63,780 bases of DNA, from IMG/VR virus record IMGVR_UViG_3300030108_006260, positions 1 to 63,780 of that record; one strand, 5' to 3'. Positions 33,959 through 42,304 of the stretch are shown piece after piece. The DNA is from a virus. The notes beneath the pieces were generated by a model. It saw nothing but the letters and a program-made list of their open reading frames with translations. It was not told the origin of the DNA and ran no database searches. How positions within the stretch are numbered: the first letter of the stretch is position 1; each line of letters starts with the position of its first letter. The translations under genes were made by a program, and so were the position numbers.

Positions 33959-34932
33959 TTTCTTAGCCAATCGTAATCGTGAGACACCTTAGAGTCGTAC
34001 AAAGAGAACTCGATAATTTCTTTAGACACTTCGAATTCATGGTACTTGATAAGCTCCACTAGGTTCGATACAGAGTGCTGAAACTCTTCGTATGTACACT
34101 CGTAGTCACGAAGGGTTACCATCACAGTGTACAGACCATCTTCGTACTTCTTGAAAATATTTTTGCTTTTATGAGCTTTAGTATCTTCTAACAAACACTC
34201 AAGCTCTTCCTCTAGCTCCTTGACACACAATACTGGAATGTGGCACTCGAAGTAACACCCGTCTGGCATTACAGTTCCTTCTTCCTCTGGGTATGCCCTG
34301 TGAGACGAAGAGGGGGCCGCAGGGTGCCAAGGGGTAGTTTCTATCTTCTTCCGGATAACGTTAAATCCACCATCTAAAAGAGTCCTTACGATTTCATCCA
34401 TGCGTTCGGCGACTCCCTGGTTATCTCCGAAGTACACTGAACTTGTCATAAGATCTTTGATAGGCTCTTTGCCTTCGACATGAAGGTCAAGAAGAATAGG
34501 CTTTACTCCTGCAAAATCGCACACCCTCTTGAATGCTTCGATGTCAGACGTAGAAGCTTCCACTGTGACGTGAATTTCATAAGGAAGACTCCACTTTCCC
34601 TTCTCCCGAGTTACTTTTCTCTCCCGAGCTTGTAGGTCTGCCCAGTATTTTGACTTACGGGCTAGCTCCTCTTCTAGTTCCTCTTTCGTGAACCCCATGC
34701 TATAAAGAACAGACTGGGTGCAGAGTGTCACGTCTGCGATTTCTTCAAGAATACGCTCCCTTACCACAAATCTGTGGTTGGTTGCGTAAGCTCCCTCATA
34801 AGGTAGGATTACTTTTGAAAGTTCTCCTACTTCCTCGACTAGCTTGAGTGTTTTCTGTCCTAGTGTTTTCTTGTCCTCTCTAGTAAGCTCCTGGATAAAC
34901 GCATCAAGGTCTAAGACTTCTTTCTTTTTCAT
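33955..34932 (-). CDS. MazG-like N-terminal domain fused to a duplicated unknown domain
   Basis: A 325-residue protein. Residues 25-85 (KLVEEVGELSKVILPYEG, RERILEEIADVTLC) match MazG-type NTP pyrophosphohydrolases. From 115 to the end there appear to be two repeats: PYEIHVTVEA and CYFECHIPVLC both open a beta-alpha unit, and the first contains TTPWHPAAP. The second half is unassigned. It may sanitise or sense nucleotides and is coupled to ThyA. Confidence 0.75.
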   Translation of the reverse strand: MKKKEVLDLDAFIQELTREDKKTLGQKTLKLVEEVGELSKVILPYEGAYATNHRFVVRERILEEIADVTLCTQSVLYSMGFTKEELEEELARKSKYWADLQARERKVTREKGKWSLPYEIHVTVEASTSDIEAFKRVCDFAGVKPILLDLHVEGKEPIKDLMTSSVYFGDNQGVAERMDEIVRTLLDGGFNVIRKKIETTPWHPAAPSSSHRAYPEEEGTVMPDGCYFECHIPVLCVKELEEELECLLEDTKAHKSKNIFKKYEDGLYTVMVTLRDYECTYEEFQHSVSNLVELIKYHEFEVSKEIIEFSLYDSKVSHDYDWLRK

Positions 34933-35482
34933 TAAAATCTTTCAAATAGGAAATTAGAGAAGGAACAATCAAGGCACGCAAGACCTTGTAAGAGGAGGAG
35001 GGCTCAGTACGGATGTGGTCTGGAAGGAATGCGATAACGCCTTCTAGATCTTTGGCGAGAGAAGAGTAGTAGAACTCATCGGAAGAGGACCAGTAGCTCC
35101 TTGTGAGCCTGTCGTAGAGACTTGTTGCTTCCTCTACTCCGATTTTGCCCCTTTTGCGCTGGGCGATGACTTCTTCTTTTAGGGACTCTACGGTCATCTC
35201 CGAAGAGAATACGTCCTTACTCAAGGCACCTAACTTATCTGAGACATAGATAGGTCCCCAAGAAACGATGCGAGCACCTAGCGTGAGAGAGTCATCAGGA
35301 CCCCAACGGTAGGACCAGGATCCCCAATCACTAACAACAGAAAGGATGCACGTACTGTAGTTAAGTGTGCATTGGGCCCACCCTACGGGCTCAAACCTAA
35401 AGTGTATAGATACAGTTTCAGAAAGGGAGGCTTCCTTTACACTGTACTGCTCCTCTATCAGAGAGAGGTAGTTAGATCCCAT
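34904..35482 (-). CDS. hypothetical protein
   Basis: A 192-residue protein with ILSVVSDWGSWSYRWG (near residues 46-62), a pattern common in phage proteins of unknown function that are encoded near nucleotide-metabolism genes. It overlaps the MazG-like gene by 29 nt. Confidence 0.75.
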   Translation of the reverse strand: MGSNYLSLIEEQYSVKEASLSETVSIHFRFEPVGWAQCTLNYSTCILSVVSDWGSWSYRWGPDDSLTLGARIVSWGPIYVSDKLGALSKDVFSSEMTVESLKEEVIAQRKRGKIGVEEATSLYDRLTRSYWSSSDEFYYSSLAKDLEGVIAFLPDHIRTEPSSSYKVLRALIVPSLISYLKDFNEKERSLRP

Positions 35483-35506
35483 GACATTCCTTTTGTAGTG
35501 TGTGTT

Positions 35507-35758
35507 CTACGAACAGCGTTTACAGTCATTGCGGAGACAAAGGACATGTTCCTCTTTATTCTGTCTTCGTTCCAAGACAATAGACCGTTTACCATAGGGG
35601 AAGTGCGTTAGAGGCCAGTTAGGCCAGTACCTACTTTCCTTAGGATGATTTCTGGTCCTATAAAGATACATCCGGAGTCGAAGTAGTCGCCAGCGGGATT
35701 TGATAGGGCGTGATTTCTTTTCATAGAAAGATTTTATTTTAGCGTTTGTTCGGTACAT
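35507..35758 (-). CDS. basic hypothetical protein
   Basis: An 83-residue very basic protein (many Arg/Lys) ending CLRNDCKRCS. It fills a gap in the operon and shows no recognisable domain. Confidence 0.6.
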   Translation of the reverse strand: MYRTNAKIKSFYEKKSRPIKSRWRLLRLRMYLYRTRNHPKESRYWPNWPLTHFPYGKRSIVLERRQNKEEHVLCLRNDCKRCS

Positions 35759-35770
35759 TCGTTAGCCTAG

Positions 35771-35974
35771 TCACCATCGTTTGCTGTACTCAAATCCCCC
35801 TGGGACACTACGCCATCCTAGAAGCTCCAAAGTCGCAACAACAGGCTCCGGGACTTCCTCGTCAACCGCCGCCCACACTGCGTCAGGACGGTATGTAATT
35901 GAAGCGTCTTCCGAGAAAGTGTGTACCAGGTCAAGACCCAGCGAGAGCGCCCTCAAGGAACTTACTTCATCCAT
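35771..35974 (-). CDS. small hypothetical protein
   Basis: A 67-residue acidic protein. The ATG at 35974 overlaps the nucleotidyltransferase stop (ATGGATGA). Function unknown. Confidence 0.65.
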   Translation of the reverse strand: MDEVSSLRALSLGLDLVHTFSEDASITYRPDAVWAAVDEEVPEPVVATLELLGWRSVPGGFEYSKRW

Positions 35975-36914
35975 GTAACGACCAGTGTGCCTCATGAAGT
36001 GCCACGCACAGATTCTTGATTTCTTCTGTGTTCGTTTCGTCAGGTAGGCTACTCTTCTTATAGAGGTCCTCTACTAAATCCTCAAGGCGGGAAGCTTCCT
36101 CCATAATCTCCTCGTATGTCTTAGACCCAAGACGAATTTCAATCAATTCTTCGGCATCTGGGCGTTTAGTAATAACTCCTTTGCCTTCCATGATTTCTGC
36201 ACACATTCTCATCAAGCGAATAAGGTGCATTCCGTTCTTAGTGTCGTATCCAAACTTGGATTCAAGCTTGGCCCTTGCTTCGTTTCGGTTTTTCTTCCAT
36301 CCCTGATACTGTTTCCACCTAGTAAGGGCTGAAGCGTACTCCTTTTCCCTCCGGACAGCCGTGGCTACCTCTGGTCCGAAGGTGTACCCCTGGGACTCTA
36401 GATCCTCAATGGCACCCATTGTAGTCTTGTCGATGACCTTACTTCCTGACTCTGGAAGTCCAAAATCAGAACGAAGAGGCTTACTCTTAGGAGGATTGCG
36501 TAGCCACTCGTAGTGTCCTCTCATCTTCTTCAACTGGGAGTGAGCGTATCCCATAAAACGAAATTTAGCCCTCTTTGATAGGAAGATGTCCCGTTTTTCG
36601 ATAAGGACTCTCCCTACAGGGGCGCACACAGTCCAGTCACTCTCTTCTGTATAGAGAAGCTCTACAATGTTGGGGTTACATTCAGACGCTAACTTAAGAA
36701 ACTTCTGTAGCGCAAAAATAGTCCTGTCATGATCATGTCCCCGGTTTACCTGTTCTTCGTGCTGGTCGAAGGAAAAAAACGGGTCTAGGATTACATCCTT
36801 AGGGGGAACGCAGACTCCCTTGAAGTCCACGTCAGAGCCTTCGATGTTGGTACCATAAGCCCTGCTTCCCGTGAGGCATTCGAACACTGTGTTCTTGGGT
36901 ACATCAAATCTCAT
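35967..36914 (-). CDS. RlaP-type (RNA-repair-associated) nucleotidyltransferase
   Basis: A 315-residue protein with a Pol beta-type N-terminus: LTGSRAYGTNIEGSDVDFKG (GSRAYG 16-21, Asp28 and Asp30). The long helical C-terminus, with KTTMGAIEDLE and GYDTKNGMHLIRL, matches the RlaP/YcgL family that accompanies RNA ligases in predicted RNA-repair systems. It probably adds nucleotides or transfers a nucleotidyl group to RNA ends. It supports a repair role together with the RNA ligase at 7764-8378. Confidence 0.85.
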   Translation of the reverse strand: MRFDVPKNTVFECLTGSRAYGTNIEGSDVDFKGVCVPPKDVILDPFFSFDQHEEQVNRGHDHDRTIFALQKFLKLASECNPNIVELLYTEESDWTVCAPVGRVLIEKRDIFLSKRAKFRFMGYAHSQLKKMRGHYEWLRNPPKSKPLRSDFGLPESGSKVIDKTTMGAIEDLESQGYTFGPEVATAVRREKEYASALTRWKQYQGWKKNRNEARAKLESKFGYDTKNGMHLIRLMRMCAEIMEGKGVITKRPDAEELIEIRLGSKTYEEIMEEASRLEDLVEDLYKKSSLPDETNTEEIKNLCVALHEAHWSLHG

Positions 36915-37311
36915 CTGGTTCTTCCTCTGGACCTAGTTCAGACCGTTCAAGGCGATACCGGAAAACGGCAAGAAGTCCCTCTAATGTAGAAAGACCAACC
37001 ATAACTTCCCACATGTTGTAGGGGCCCTCACCCTTAATAATAGAAGAGAATTCTTCCATTGCCTCTACCAGAGGAGGTGCTGCTCGGGACACAAGATCTT
37101 GTGACTCGGGTTTCATCATAGAAGACATAGCGGCAGACATGGGTTTAGACGTTGCCTTGAACGAAGACAGGTCTCCTCCCTCTTCAAGGTAGGAAGAAAC
37201 TAGGTCAGCAAGTATCTTCTCCTTCCCGTCTCCGATGTCTGTGTCACCTAACAGGCTGTCAAGGAGGTTAATAGCGGAGGGGACTGTGTCTAACAAACGA
37301 TTATGTGTCAT
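36904..37311 (-). CDS. hypothetical protein
   Basis: A 135-residue helical protein. The ATG at 37311 is chosen because the promoter motif ends 8 nt upstream; an earlier GTG would place the promoter inside the gene. Function unknown. The end overlaps the RlaP start by 11 nt. Confidence 0.7.
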   Translation of the reverse strand: MTHNRLLDTVPSAINLLDSLLGDTDIGDGKEKILADLVSSYLEEGGDLSSFKATSKPMSAAMSSMMKPESQDLVSRAAPPLVEAMEEFSSIIKGEGPYNMWEVMVGLSTLEGLLAVFRYRLERSELGPEEEPDEI

Positions 37312-37319
37312 GGCTATTT

Positions 37320-37336
37320 TTAGTATCTGTAGGGTT
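37320..37336 (-). promoter_or_regulatory. phage 17-bp promoter motif (variant)
   Basis: Minus-strand AACCCTACAGATACTAA lies 8 nt upstream of the ATG at 37311. The weakest good copy; preserved AACCCT and GATA-TA. Confidence 0.55.
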
Positions 37337-37341
37337 AAAGA

Positions 37342-37372
37342 GTAAAGGCTCACCCGGAGGCAAGCCTTTTAC
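37342..37372 (-). terminator. imperfect hairpin, possible terminator
   Basis: GTAAAAGGCT and AGCCTTTAC pair with one bulged A around a 12-nt loop. It follows the 37389-37757 gene and precedes the promoter at 37320, with a short T-rich tract (ACTCTTTAA) after the stem. Confidence 0.4.
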
Positions 37373-37388
37373 AGTAGTCTGAGGTTCC

Positions 37389-37757
37389 TTACTCCTCCGA
37401 CCCCTTGAGCCACGGCACATCTGTCAGACGTGACAGGAAGTTAAAAAGAGATTTGAAGCTACTCTCTGTCTGGTTTACGGGATCTTCATCCTCGTACCTA
37501 TCCAAGTAAAGAGAGTCGGCTATTTCGTCTACAGTATCGTACAGGCTTAGCTGTTCGGTACCCATGAGACGTAGGTCTGGAGATGTCCTCCGGACCTTAT
37601 TAGAAAACTTTCTAGCTTTTCGAGCCAGGCGCTTTCGGTCGCGCCCGTGTCGTTCGAATTCTGCATATAACTGCCTCGCTTCCTTTTCTATTTTCAGTGA
37701 CTCTTTCATCCGCTTTAGGCGAGATGGCTTTAGCCGTGACGGCTCTAGAGTTCGCAT
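37389..37757 (-). CDS. hypothetical protein
   Basis: A 122-residue protein with a very basic helical first half (RKRLARKARKFSNKVRR) and an acidic second half. Function unknown. Confidence 0.75.
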   Translation of the reverse strand: MRTLEPSRLKPSRLKRMKESLKIEKEARQLYAEFERHGRDRKRLARKARKFSNKVRRTSPDLRLMGTEQLSLYDTVDEIADSLYLDRYEDEDPVNQTESSFKSLFNFLSRLTDVPWLKGSEE

Positions 37758-37787
37758 AAAATTAGATAAGAAGGGGCGAGAGAATTC

Positions 37788-38420
37788 TCAAGGGGAAGGG
37801 AGAAAATACCACTTTTCAGCGGAAGGAATGTCTAGTTTTTGGGTAGAAAGGACAACATAGTCATGCATTAAAGGAGGAAGCTGACTCAGGTGCTCAGAGG
37901 TAAACCGGTAAACACGTGCTCTTTTTTCGTACTGAGGAGTTATCCACAGATATTCCACGTCAATTCCTGAATCAAGCAAGTGACGGTCTATCTTCCAGTA
38001 AGCAGAAGCATGCGTCTCTTCGACGTACACGTAACGTACTTTTGATGTGTCAGAGCCCCGTGGAACAGAAGGAAGCCCCATGTCCCTAGCTTCTCTCTCA
38101 ACAATAGAAAGAGCGGCCTCCAAGGGGAGATCAAAAGAGTTGTGACAAGTTCGTGCCAGGGTAAGAGCACACTGTAGAGAGCAGGCGGTCTTGCCATCCG
38201 TGTATATCGATGATTGCATACACACGGGACAGAGAACCTTTTCTGCTCCTTTGCTGGTCATCCTGATGACCTGAGCTTTCTTCTTATAAAACACCCCGTA
38301 GTGTCGATGATTCGCACCAACATACGTAAGGGTAAAGTAATAGGTCTGGGAAGAATTCTCATCTGTATTTCTTGCTAATATATAAACAGGAAAACAAGTC
38401 GATCTATTAAATCGATTCAC
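37788..38420 (-). CDS. zinc-finger-containing hypothetical protein
   Basis: A 210-residue frame with a Cys pair region CPVCMQSS...CSLQC near residues 64-80. The GTG at 38420 lies inside a 10-bp inverted repeat; an ATG at 38261 (MTSKGAEKVLCPVC) is an equally plausible start. Function unknown. Confidence 0.65.
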   Translation of the reverse strand: MNRFNRSTCFPVYILARNTDENSSQTYYFTLTYVGANHRHYGVFYKKKAQVIRMTSKGAEKVLCPVCMQSSIYTDGKTACSLQCALTLARTCHNSFDLPLEAALSIVEREARDMGLPSVPRGSDTSKVRYVYVEETHASAYWKIDRHLLDSGIDVEYLWITPQYEKRARVYRFTSEHLSQLPPLMHDYVVLSTQKLDIPSAEKWYFLPSP

Positions 38421-38442
38421 TTACTCTAAAGCAAGTGAATCG
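38413..38442. repeat. 10-bp perfect inverted repeat
   Basis: CGATTCACTT at 38413-38422 pairs with AAGTGAATCG at 38433-38442 across a 10-nt loop. It covers the stop of one gene and the possible GTG start of the next. There is no T-tract. It could act as an operator or a translation-blocking hairpin. Confidence 0.65.
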
Positions 38443-38911
38443 CGTTCAATACGCAACTGTGCAGGGTACGAAAAGGAACCTCAGGTCTCCGTGTCTTCTT
38501 GAATAACCAGTCTAGATATCCTACGTTGGGAGTGTTAAAAGGACGACCGTAAACTACCTTTTCTTTGTCCCTGAGAAAATACCCGAACTCCACATTAGTA
38601 GTGAATCCAGGAAGATCCTTGAGATCTCTAGGAACCCAGAATAGAAGAACATCGCAAGCATTAATAGCTAAGTGTTCCCATTGGGCGTCAGAGTCTCCAT
38701 GGAATACTCCGTCGCGCGGCTCTGGAATAATGAGAGACACATCATAGGTTTCGTCAAGCAGACTCGATTCTTCCCTGAAGGAATCTTCAGCCGATACTCT
38801 CCACGAGGTACTACCATCACGAGGCGTAGGTCCTGCGAGAAACACTAACTTCCTCTGGTACGGTATAGGCTCTAAGTTGTATACACTGCCCGCTAGAGAG
38901 AACTTCTCCAT
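38426..38911 (-). CDS. nucleoside 2-deoxyribosyltransferase-like protein
   Basis: A 161-residue protein of the Nuc_deoxyri_tr2-like family: VFLAGPTPRDGSTSWR (near 23-38), LIIPEPRDG, QWEHLAINACDVLLFWVPR and GFTTNVEFGYF with the conserved Glu. Such enzymes exchange or hydrolyse nucleobases on deoxyribose; many phage copies may hydrolyse modified nucleotides. Starts next to the 38911-39369 gene. Confidence 0.8.
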   Translation of the reverse strand: MEKFSLAGSVYNLEPIPYQRKLVFLAGPTPRDGSTSWRVSAEDSFREESSLLDETYDVSLIIPEPRDGVFHGDSDAQWEHLAINACDVLLFWVPRDLKDLPGFTTNVEFGYFLRDKEKVVYGRPFNTPNVGYLDWLFKKTRRPEVPFRTLHSCVLNAIHLL

Positions 38912-39369
38912 CAGAAGAAGCCTCCTCCTGGCTTAGCGATCTTAGGTCCGCCGAGATCGATAAGAGCTACGATGTGGTGTGCACGAGAGTCTCCAATAAC
39001 ACCTTCGTGTACCCGCTCTTCGTTGTTAAGGTCCCGCAAGAAAAACGTACGACGTGCACGGCTGATGTCCGCCTCGTTAGGCTTCTTGATCTTACCGTCC
39101 TTTTCTCTGCACACCGTTACGTGGTAGCTGACCTTCTTCTTCTCGCTGTTGCCTTTGACCCTCACAGGGTTAATAGCAACCAGAACGATTAGGCTACTGC
39201 CCTTCTCTCTGTACTTATTGACGCTTGCTCCCTCGTGGTCCTTGACACCTTCAAAGATCCAGTCGTTAGAGATACTCTCAAGAGGAGCCACGCCGGTAAG
39301 TGCCTGGGCTACCCAGTCTCCGTCGTCTTCCGTGGGAGCAATCGTTTCAGTTGAAAATAAGTCAGTCAT
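38911..39369 (-). CDS. hypothetical protein
   Basis: A 152-residue protein of unknown function with a beta-rich centre and a Gly-rich C-terminus (GGPKIAKPGGGFF). Confidence 0.75.
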   Translation of the reverse strand: MTDLFSTETIAPTEDDGDWVAQALTGVAPLESISNDWIFEGVKDHEGASVNKYREKGSSLIVLVAINPVRVKGNSEKKKVSYHVTVCREKDGKIKKPNEADISRARRTFFLRDLNNEERVHEGVIGDSRAHHIVALIDLGGPKIAKPGGGFF

Positions 39370-39978
39370 TTAATCTCTCTTCATTGTAAGGGCCCAGCCA
39401 GAAAGTATTAGGTCAGACCGTAGTTTGGATACATCTTCATCTCGTATCTCTGGATTGGACAAAAGGTCAACACCCCTACTAAAGACGGAGAAGCCTTCGG
39501 TACTAAGGGTATTCGCATCAGTGTACAGTGCTGCATCCACAAGGTACCCTGCTGCGTACGCCTCCAACTTTCTCCCGTCTTTACGTGCATTATCCCGTAC
39601 GATACGAAGACCCGCAGCAGTCACTTCTAGGGTCTTCTTGATTGTGTCACTGAAAAATCCTTCAGTACTTTCGGCGGGCGAAATAGAGGGTGGATCAGAT
39701 TCTACAGAAACTTGAGATACATTGTCAAATGACATAACAACATAGCCATCAGGTAATCCCACATCATAACCTTTAGCAATGTAAGTGATCTCGGCCGTAA
39801 GGGACCGGCCAGTAAGGGGATCAACTCTAAGGGGGTTGTATTCATGTATCTCAAGAATGTCACGCATCTTAAAGTCCTTGTTGTGTTCACGGGCTTCAAC
39901 ATGCCTTTTTCCTGAAACAATAGAGTTAAACTCCCTAGGGACAACCTCTATCACATGGGTGTCTGGTTCATCGTTCAT
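39370..39978 (-). CDS. DUF3850/ASCH-like domain protein
   Basis: A 202-residue protein. Residues ~5-90 (HVIEVVPREFNSIVSGKRHV, EAREHNKDFKMRDILEIHEY, ITYIAKGYDVGLPDGYVV) match DUF3850, a PUA/ASCH-like beta-barrel predicted to bind RNA or modified nucleotides. The C-terminal half is unassigned. The ATG at 39978 overlaps the upstream stop. Confidence 0.75.
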   Translation of the reverse strand: MNDEPDTHVIEVVPREFNSIVSGKRHVEAREHNKDFKMRDILEIHEYNPLRVDPLTGRSLTAEITYIAKGYDVGLPDGYVVMSFDNVSQVSVESDPPSISPAESTEGFFSDTIKKTLEVTAAGLRIVRDNARKDGRKLEAYAAGYLVDAALYTDANTLSTEGFSVFSRGVDLLSNPEIRDEDVSKLRSDLILSGWALTMKRD

Positions 39979-40189
39979 CTTGATACTCATCAAAAAGTTG
40001 CTTGAACTTAGTGGGAACTAGAGGAGGCGTAACACCATGAGACACAAAGATAGAAGCAATAAACTGGTCCATAGCTTCTGCTTTTGCTTCAGGGTCCTGA
40101 GCGTCATCTAAAGAGAGGGCAAGGTCAACTCCTGCTCGAATCACAGATTTGACTTCCTCGGATTTGATTTTTCTCTGCTTATTCGTCAT
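39968..40189 (-). CDS. small hypothetical protein
   Basis: A 73-residue helical protein of unknown function, overlapping both neighbours. Confidence 0.7.
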   Translation of the reverse strand: MTNKQRKIKSEEVKSVIRAGVDLALSLDDAQDPEAKAEAMDQFIASIFVSHGVTPPLVPTKFKQLFDEYQDER

Positions 40190-40445
40190 TGGACACCAAT
40201 GTAGTGGATCCTATTATATCCATAAGATCTTCATAGGCAAGAGCTTTAAGTAGTACCGCTCTGAGCTGCATACTAGTCATGACCCTCCCGTAGGAGTCAG
40301 GTCCATCAAAGTCCACACGTAGTGTCCAGGTGGATTCATCACAATCCACTTGGACCTGTTGTGAAACATAGAACTCGGAGGGATGTCGAATATCAACCTC
40401 CTTAATCATATCCAGTATCTGTAGCTTTGTTACTTCGACTGTCAT
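40179..40445 (-). CDS. hypothetical protein
   Basis: An 88-residue protein of unknown function. The ATG at 40445 is chosen because an earlier in-frame codon would extend into the GMP reductase-like gene. Confidence 0.65.
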   Translation of the reverse strand: MTVEVTKLQILDMIKEVDIRHPSEFYVSQQVQVDCDESTWTLRVDFDGPDSYGRVMTSMQLRAVLLKALAYEDLMDIIGSTTLVSNDE

Positions 40446-40467
40446 GTTACGGCTTTCTACCGTTGCC

Positions 40468-41493
40468 CTACAAAAGTCCGTGCGGGATAGACTCTCGGTA
40501 TCCTGCGGCTGTAATCTGTACAAACTCTGCTTTGACTTGGAACTCTTCTAGGTTGGAGGCACCCGCATATGTCATACCAGATCGAATACCCTCGTGAAGA
40601 CCCTGTACTATTTTTTGTACGGGTCCTTTATAAGGAACAAGACGTTCTGCTCCCTCGATGTACTCTGCCTTTCCGAAGAACTTCTTCTTAGCGCCATGAC
40701 TGGCCGAGCCTGCGTACATCTTATAGAGTGCGTCCCCGTTCTTTACAACATCTCCTGGGGCCTCGTCTGTTCCTGACAGAAGGGATCCGAGCATCACAGC
40801 GTCGGCGCCGGCAGCGAGACTCTTGCAGATGTCTCCGCTATTCTTTAATCCACCGTCTGCAATTAGAGACATGGGGGACCCGTATTTTTCTAGTGCAGCG
40901 GAGATGCGCCACACAGACTCTAATGTAGGAAGTCCAAATCCTGTCTTTACTCTCGTGCTACACAAAGACCCGCCACCGACTCCTGCCTTAAGTGCAACAC
41001 GACTCTGATCTTCCATGCACAATCCCATGATAAATGATCTTGCTGCATCCTCCGTTGCGATGTTTCCTATGATCAAAGGAACATCAAACTCTTCCAGAAA
41101 CTGCCTGGAAACTTCAACCACCCTATCTTGATCGCCGTGAGCTACGTCAACACAGATAATGTGTGCACCCCCGTCTATACATGCAGCAGCTCTTTCTTTC
41201 CAGTCGTCGCCAATTCCAATTGCTGCTCCAACGTACCCTTCTGACTTTTGTACCATGGATGCTTGCTTCTCGATAGAGCACATACGGTGAATGATTCCTA
41301 GGGCTCCTTCACTTGACAGTGCCGTGGCCATTTCATGACCGCATACGGAAGGCATGTTTGCTCCTAAAATTGGACTCTCTAGACTAAGTCCTCCTACTTG
41401 GGTAGCCAGTGACACCTCAGACCTGCTACGAACTGGGTTATACTTGGGCACAAGAAGAACATCATCAAACGAAAGAACTTTATCTAGTTTCAT
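40468..41493 (-). CDS. IMP dehydrogenase/GMP reductase family protein (GuaC-like)
   Basis: A 341-residue TIM-barrel enzyme. It opens SFDDVLLVP, has catalytic Cys178 in GGGSLCSTRVKTGFG, and a C-terminal VPYKGPVQKI then GIRSGMTYAGASNL. The KTG after the Cys loop, the length and the end resemble GMP reductase rather than IMP dehydrogenase, and there are no CBS domains. It interconverts purine nucleotides, feeding dNTP synthesis with ThyA, DHFR and the MazG-like proteins. Confidence 0.85.
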   Translation of the reverse strand: MKLDKVLSFDDVLLVPKYNPVRSRSEVSLATQVGGLSLESPILGANMPSVCGHEMATALSSEGALGIIHRMCSIEKQASMVQKSEGYVGAAIGIGDDWKERAAACIDGGAHIICVDVAHGDQDRVVEVSRQFLEEFDVPLIIGNIATEDAARSFIMGLCMEDQSRVALKAGVGGGSLCSTRVKTGFGLPTLESVWRISAALEKYGSPMSLIADGGLKNSGDICKSLAAGADAVMLGSLLSGTDEAPGDVVKNGDALYKMYAGSASHGAKKKFFGKAEYIEGAERLVPYKGPVQKIVQGLHEGIRSGMTYAGASNLEEFQVKAEFVQITAAGYRESIPHGLL

Positions 41494-41503
41494 CAATATT
41501 TCC

Positions 41504-41947
41504 TTAGACTTTCTGAGCCATCTCTCGACTCAATCGGTCTACTTTGTTATTCAAGAATGCGGACACGCCCTGTTTGCTCGAACGATGGCCTTTTACATGA
41601 GTGAAGTAGGCACGGCATTTATACTTGTAGAGCATGCGCCTGAATTTGTTTTGTATAACCAGCCAATCTTTTCGACGATAAATAGTATCCGGCTGCCATT
41701 CTAGATAGTGAATAGCAGTGTGGCAGTCCGTGAATACCCCTACTCCTTCTACGTTATCGAATAGACGAACAGCACGGTACACGCCTGCTATGATTGCAGA
41801 CATCTCCGCTGTTGCTGAACAGTTGACCCAAGAGGGACATTCTCCCGCCTTGTGGAAAGATCCTTGGTCACATTTTAGATGGTACGCCCACCCTCCCGCA
41901 AACTTTTCGTCATACCAGGAAGCATCAGTGTAGCAAGTTACCCACAC
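41504..41947 (-). CDS. RNase HI-like protein (second copy)
   Basis: A 147-residue RNase H fold: CYTDAS (Asp8), ATAEMSAIIAGV (Glu48), GVFTDCHTAIHYL (Asp74), HVKGHRSSKQG and NNKVDRLSRE (Asp). Clearly diverged from the 22897-23385 copy. Why the phage keeps two is unclear; one may be specialised, for example for primer removal or RNA turnover. Starts with GTG. Confidence 0.88.
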   Translation of the reverse strand: MWVTCYTDASWYDEKFAGGWAYHLKCDQGSFHKAGECPSWVNCSATAEMSAIIAGVYRAVRLFDNVEGVGVFTDCHTAIHYLEWQPDTIYRRKDWLVIQNKFRRMLYKYKCRAYFTHVKGHRSSKQGVSAFLNNKVDRLSREMAQKV

Positions 41948-41949
41948 GG

Positions 41950-42303
41950 TCAGGTCTCTTCTTTAAGAAACTCACGACTCAGGTCAATAATTTCAAAGTC
42001 TATTTTCTCTTCTCCAGATCCGGTTGCTTTGCCAACAAAACGAGAGGGTACAACAAGATTCCTACCTGGCGTAATTGCGGATTGGTAGTGGATCCAGGAG
42101 ATGTAGTCATCCTCTTCTTCTAATAGCTCTGTTCGGGCGCAGTATAGTAGCTTGGCTATTTCCTCTCTGCTATCGGAGGGGACAGACGTGATGGAAAGGA
42201 CAGTGTCTACGTACCTCACAGCCCGGTCACTGCTGATGTTAGAAGCAGTGATTGCTCCCATGATCCTAAAGGATATGTTGATTTCCTCGTTTACGTCAAG
42301 CAT
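41950..42303 (-). CDS. hypothetical protein
   Basis: A 117-residue protein of unknown function. The ATG at 42303 follows the stop of the aaRS-like gene by 1 nt. Confidence 0.7.
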   Translation of the reverse strand: MLDVNEEINISFRIMGAITASNISSDRAVRYVDTVLSITSVPSDSREEIAKLLYCARTELLEEEDDYISWIHYQSAITPGRNLVVPSRFVGKATGSGEEKIDFEIIDLSREFLKEET

Positions 42304-42304
42304 G

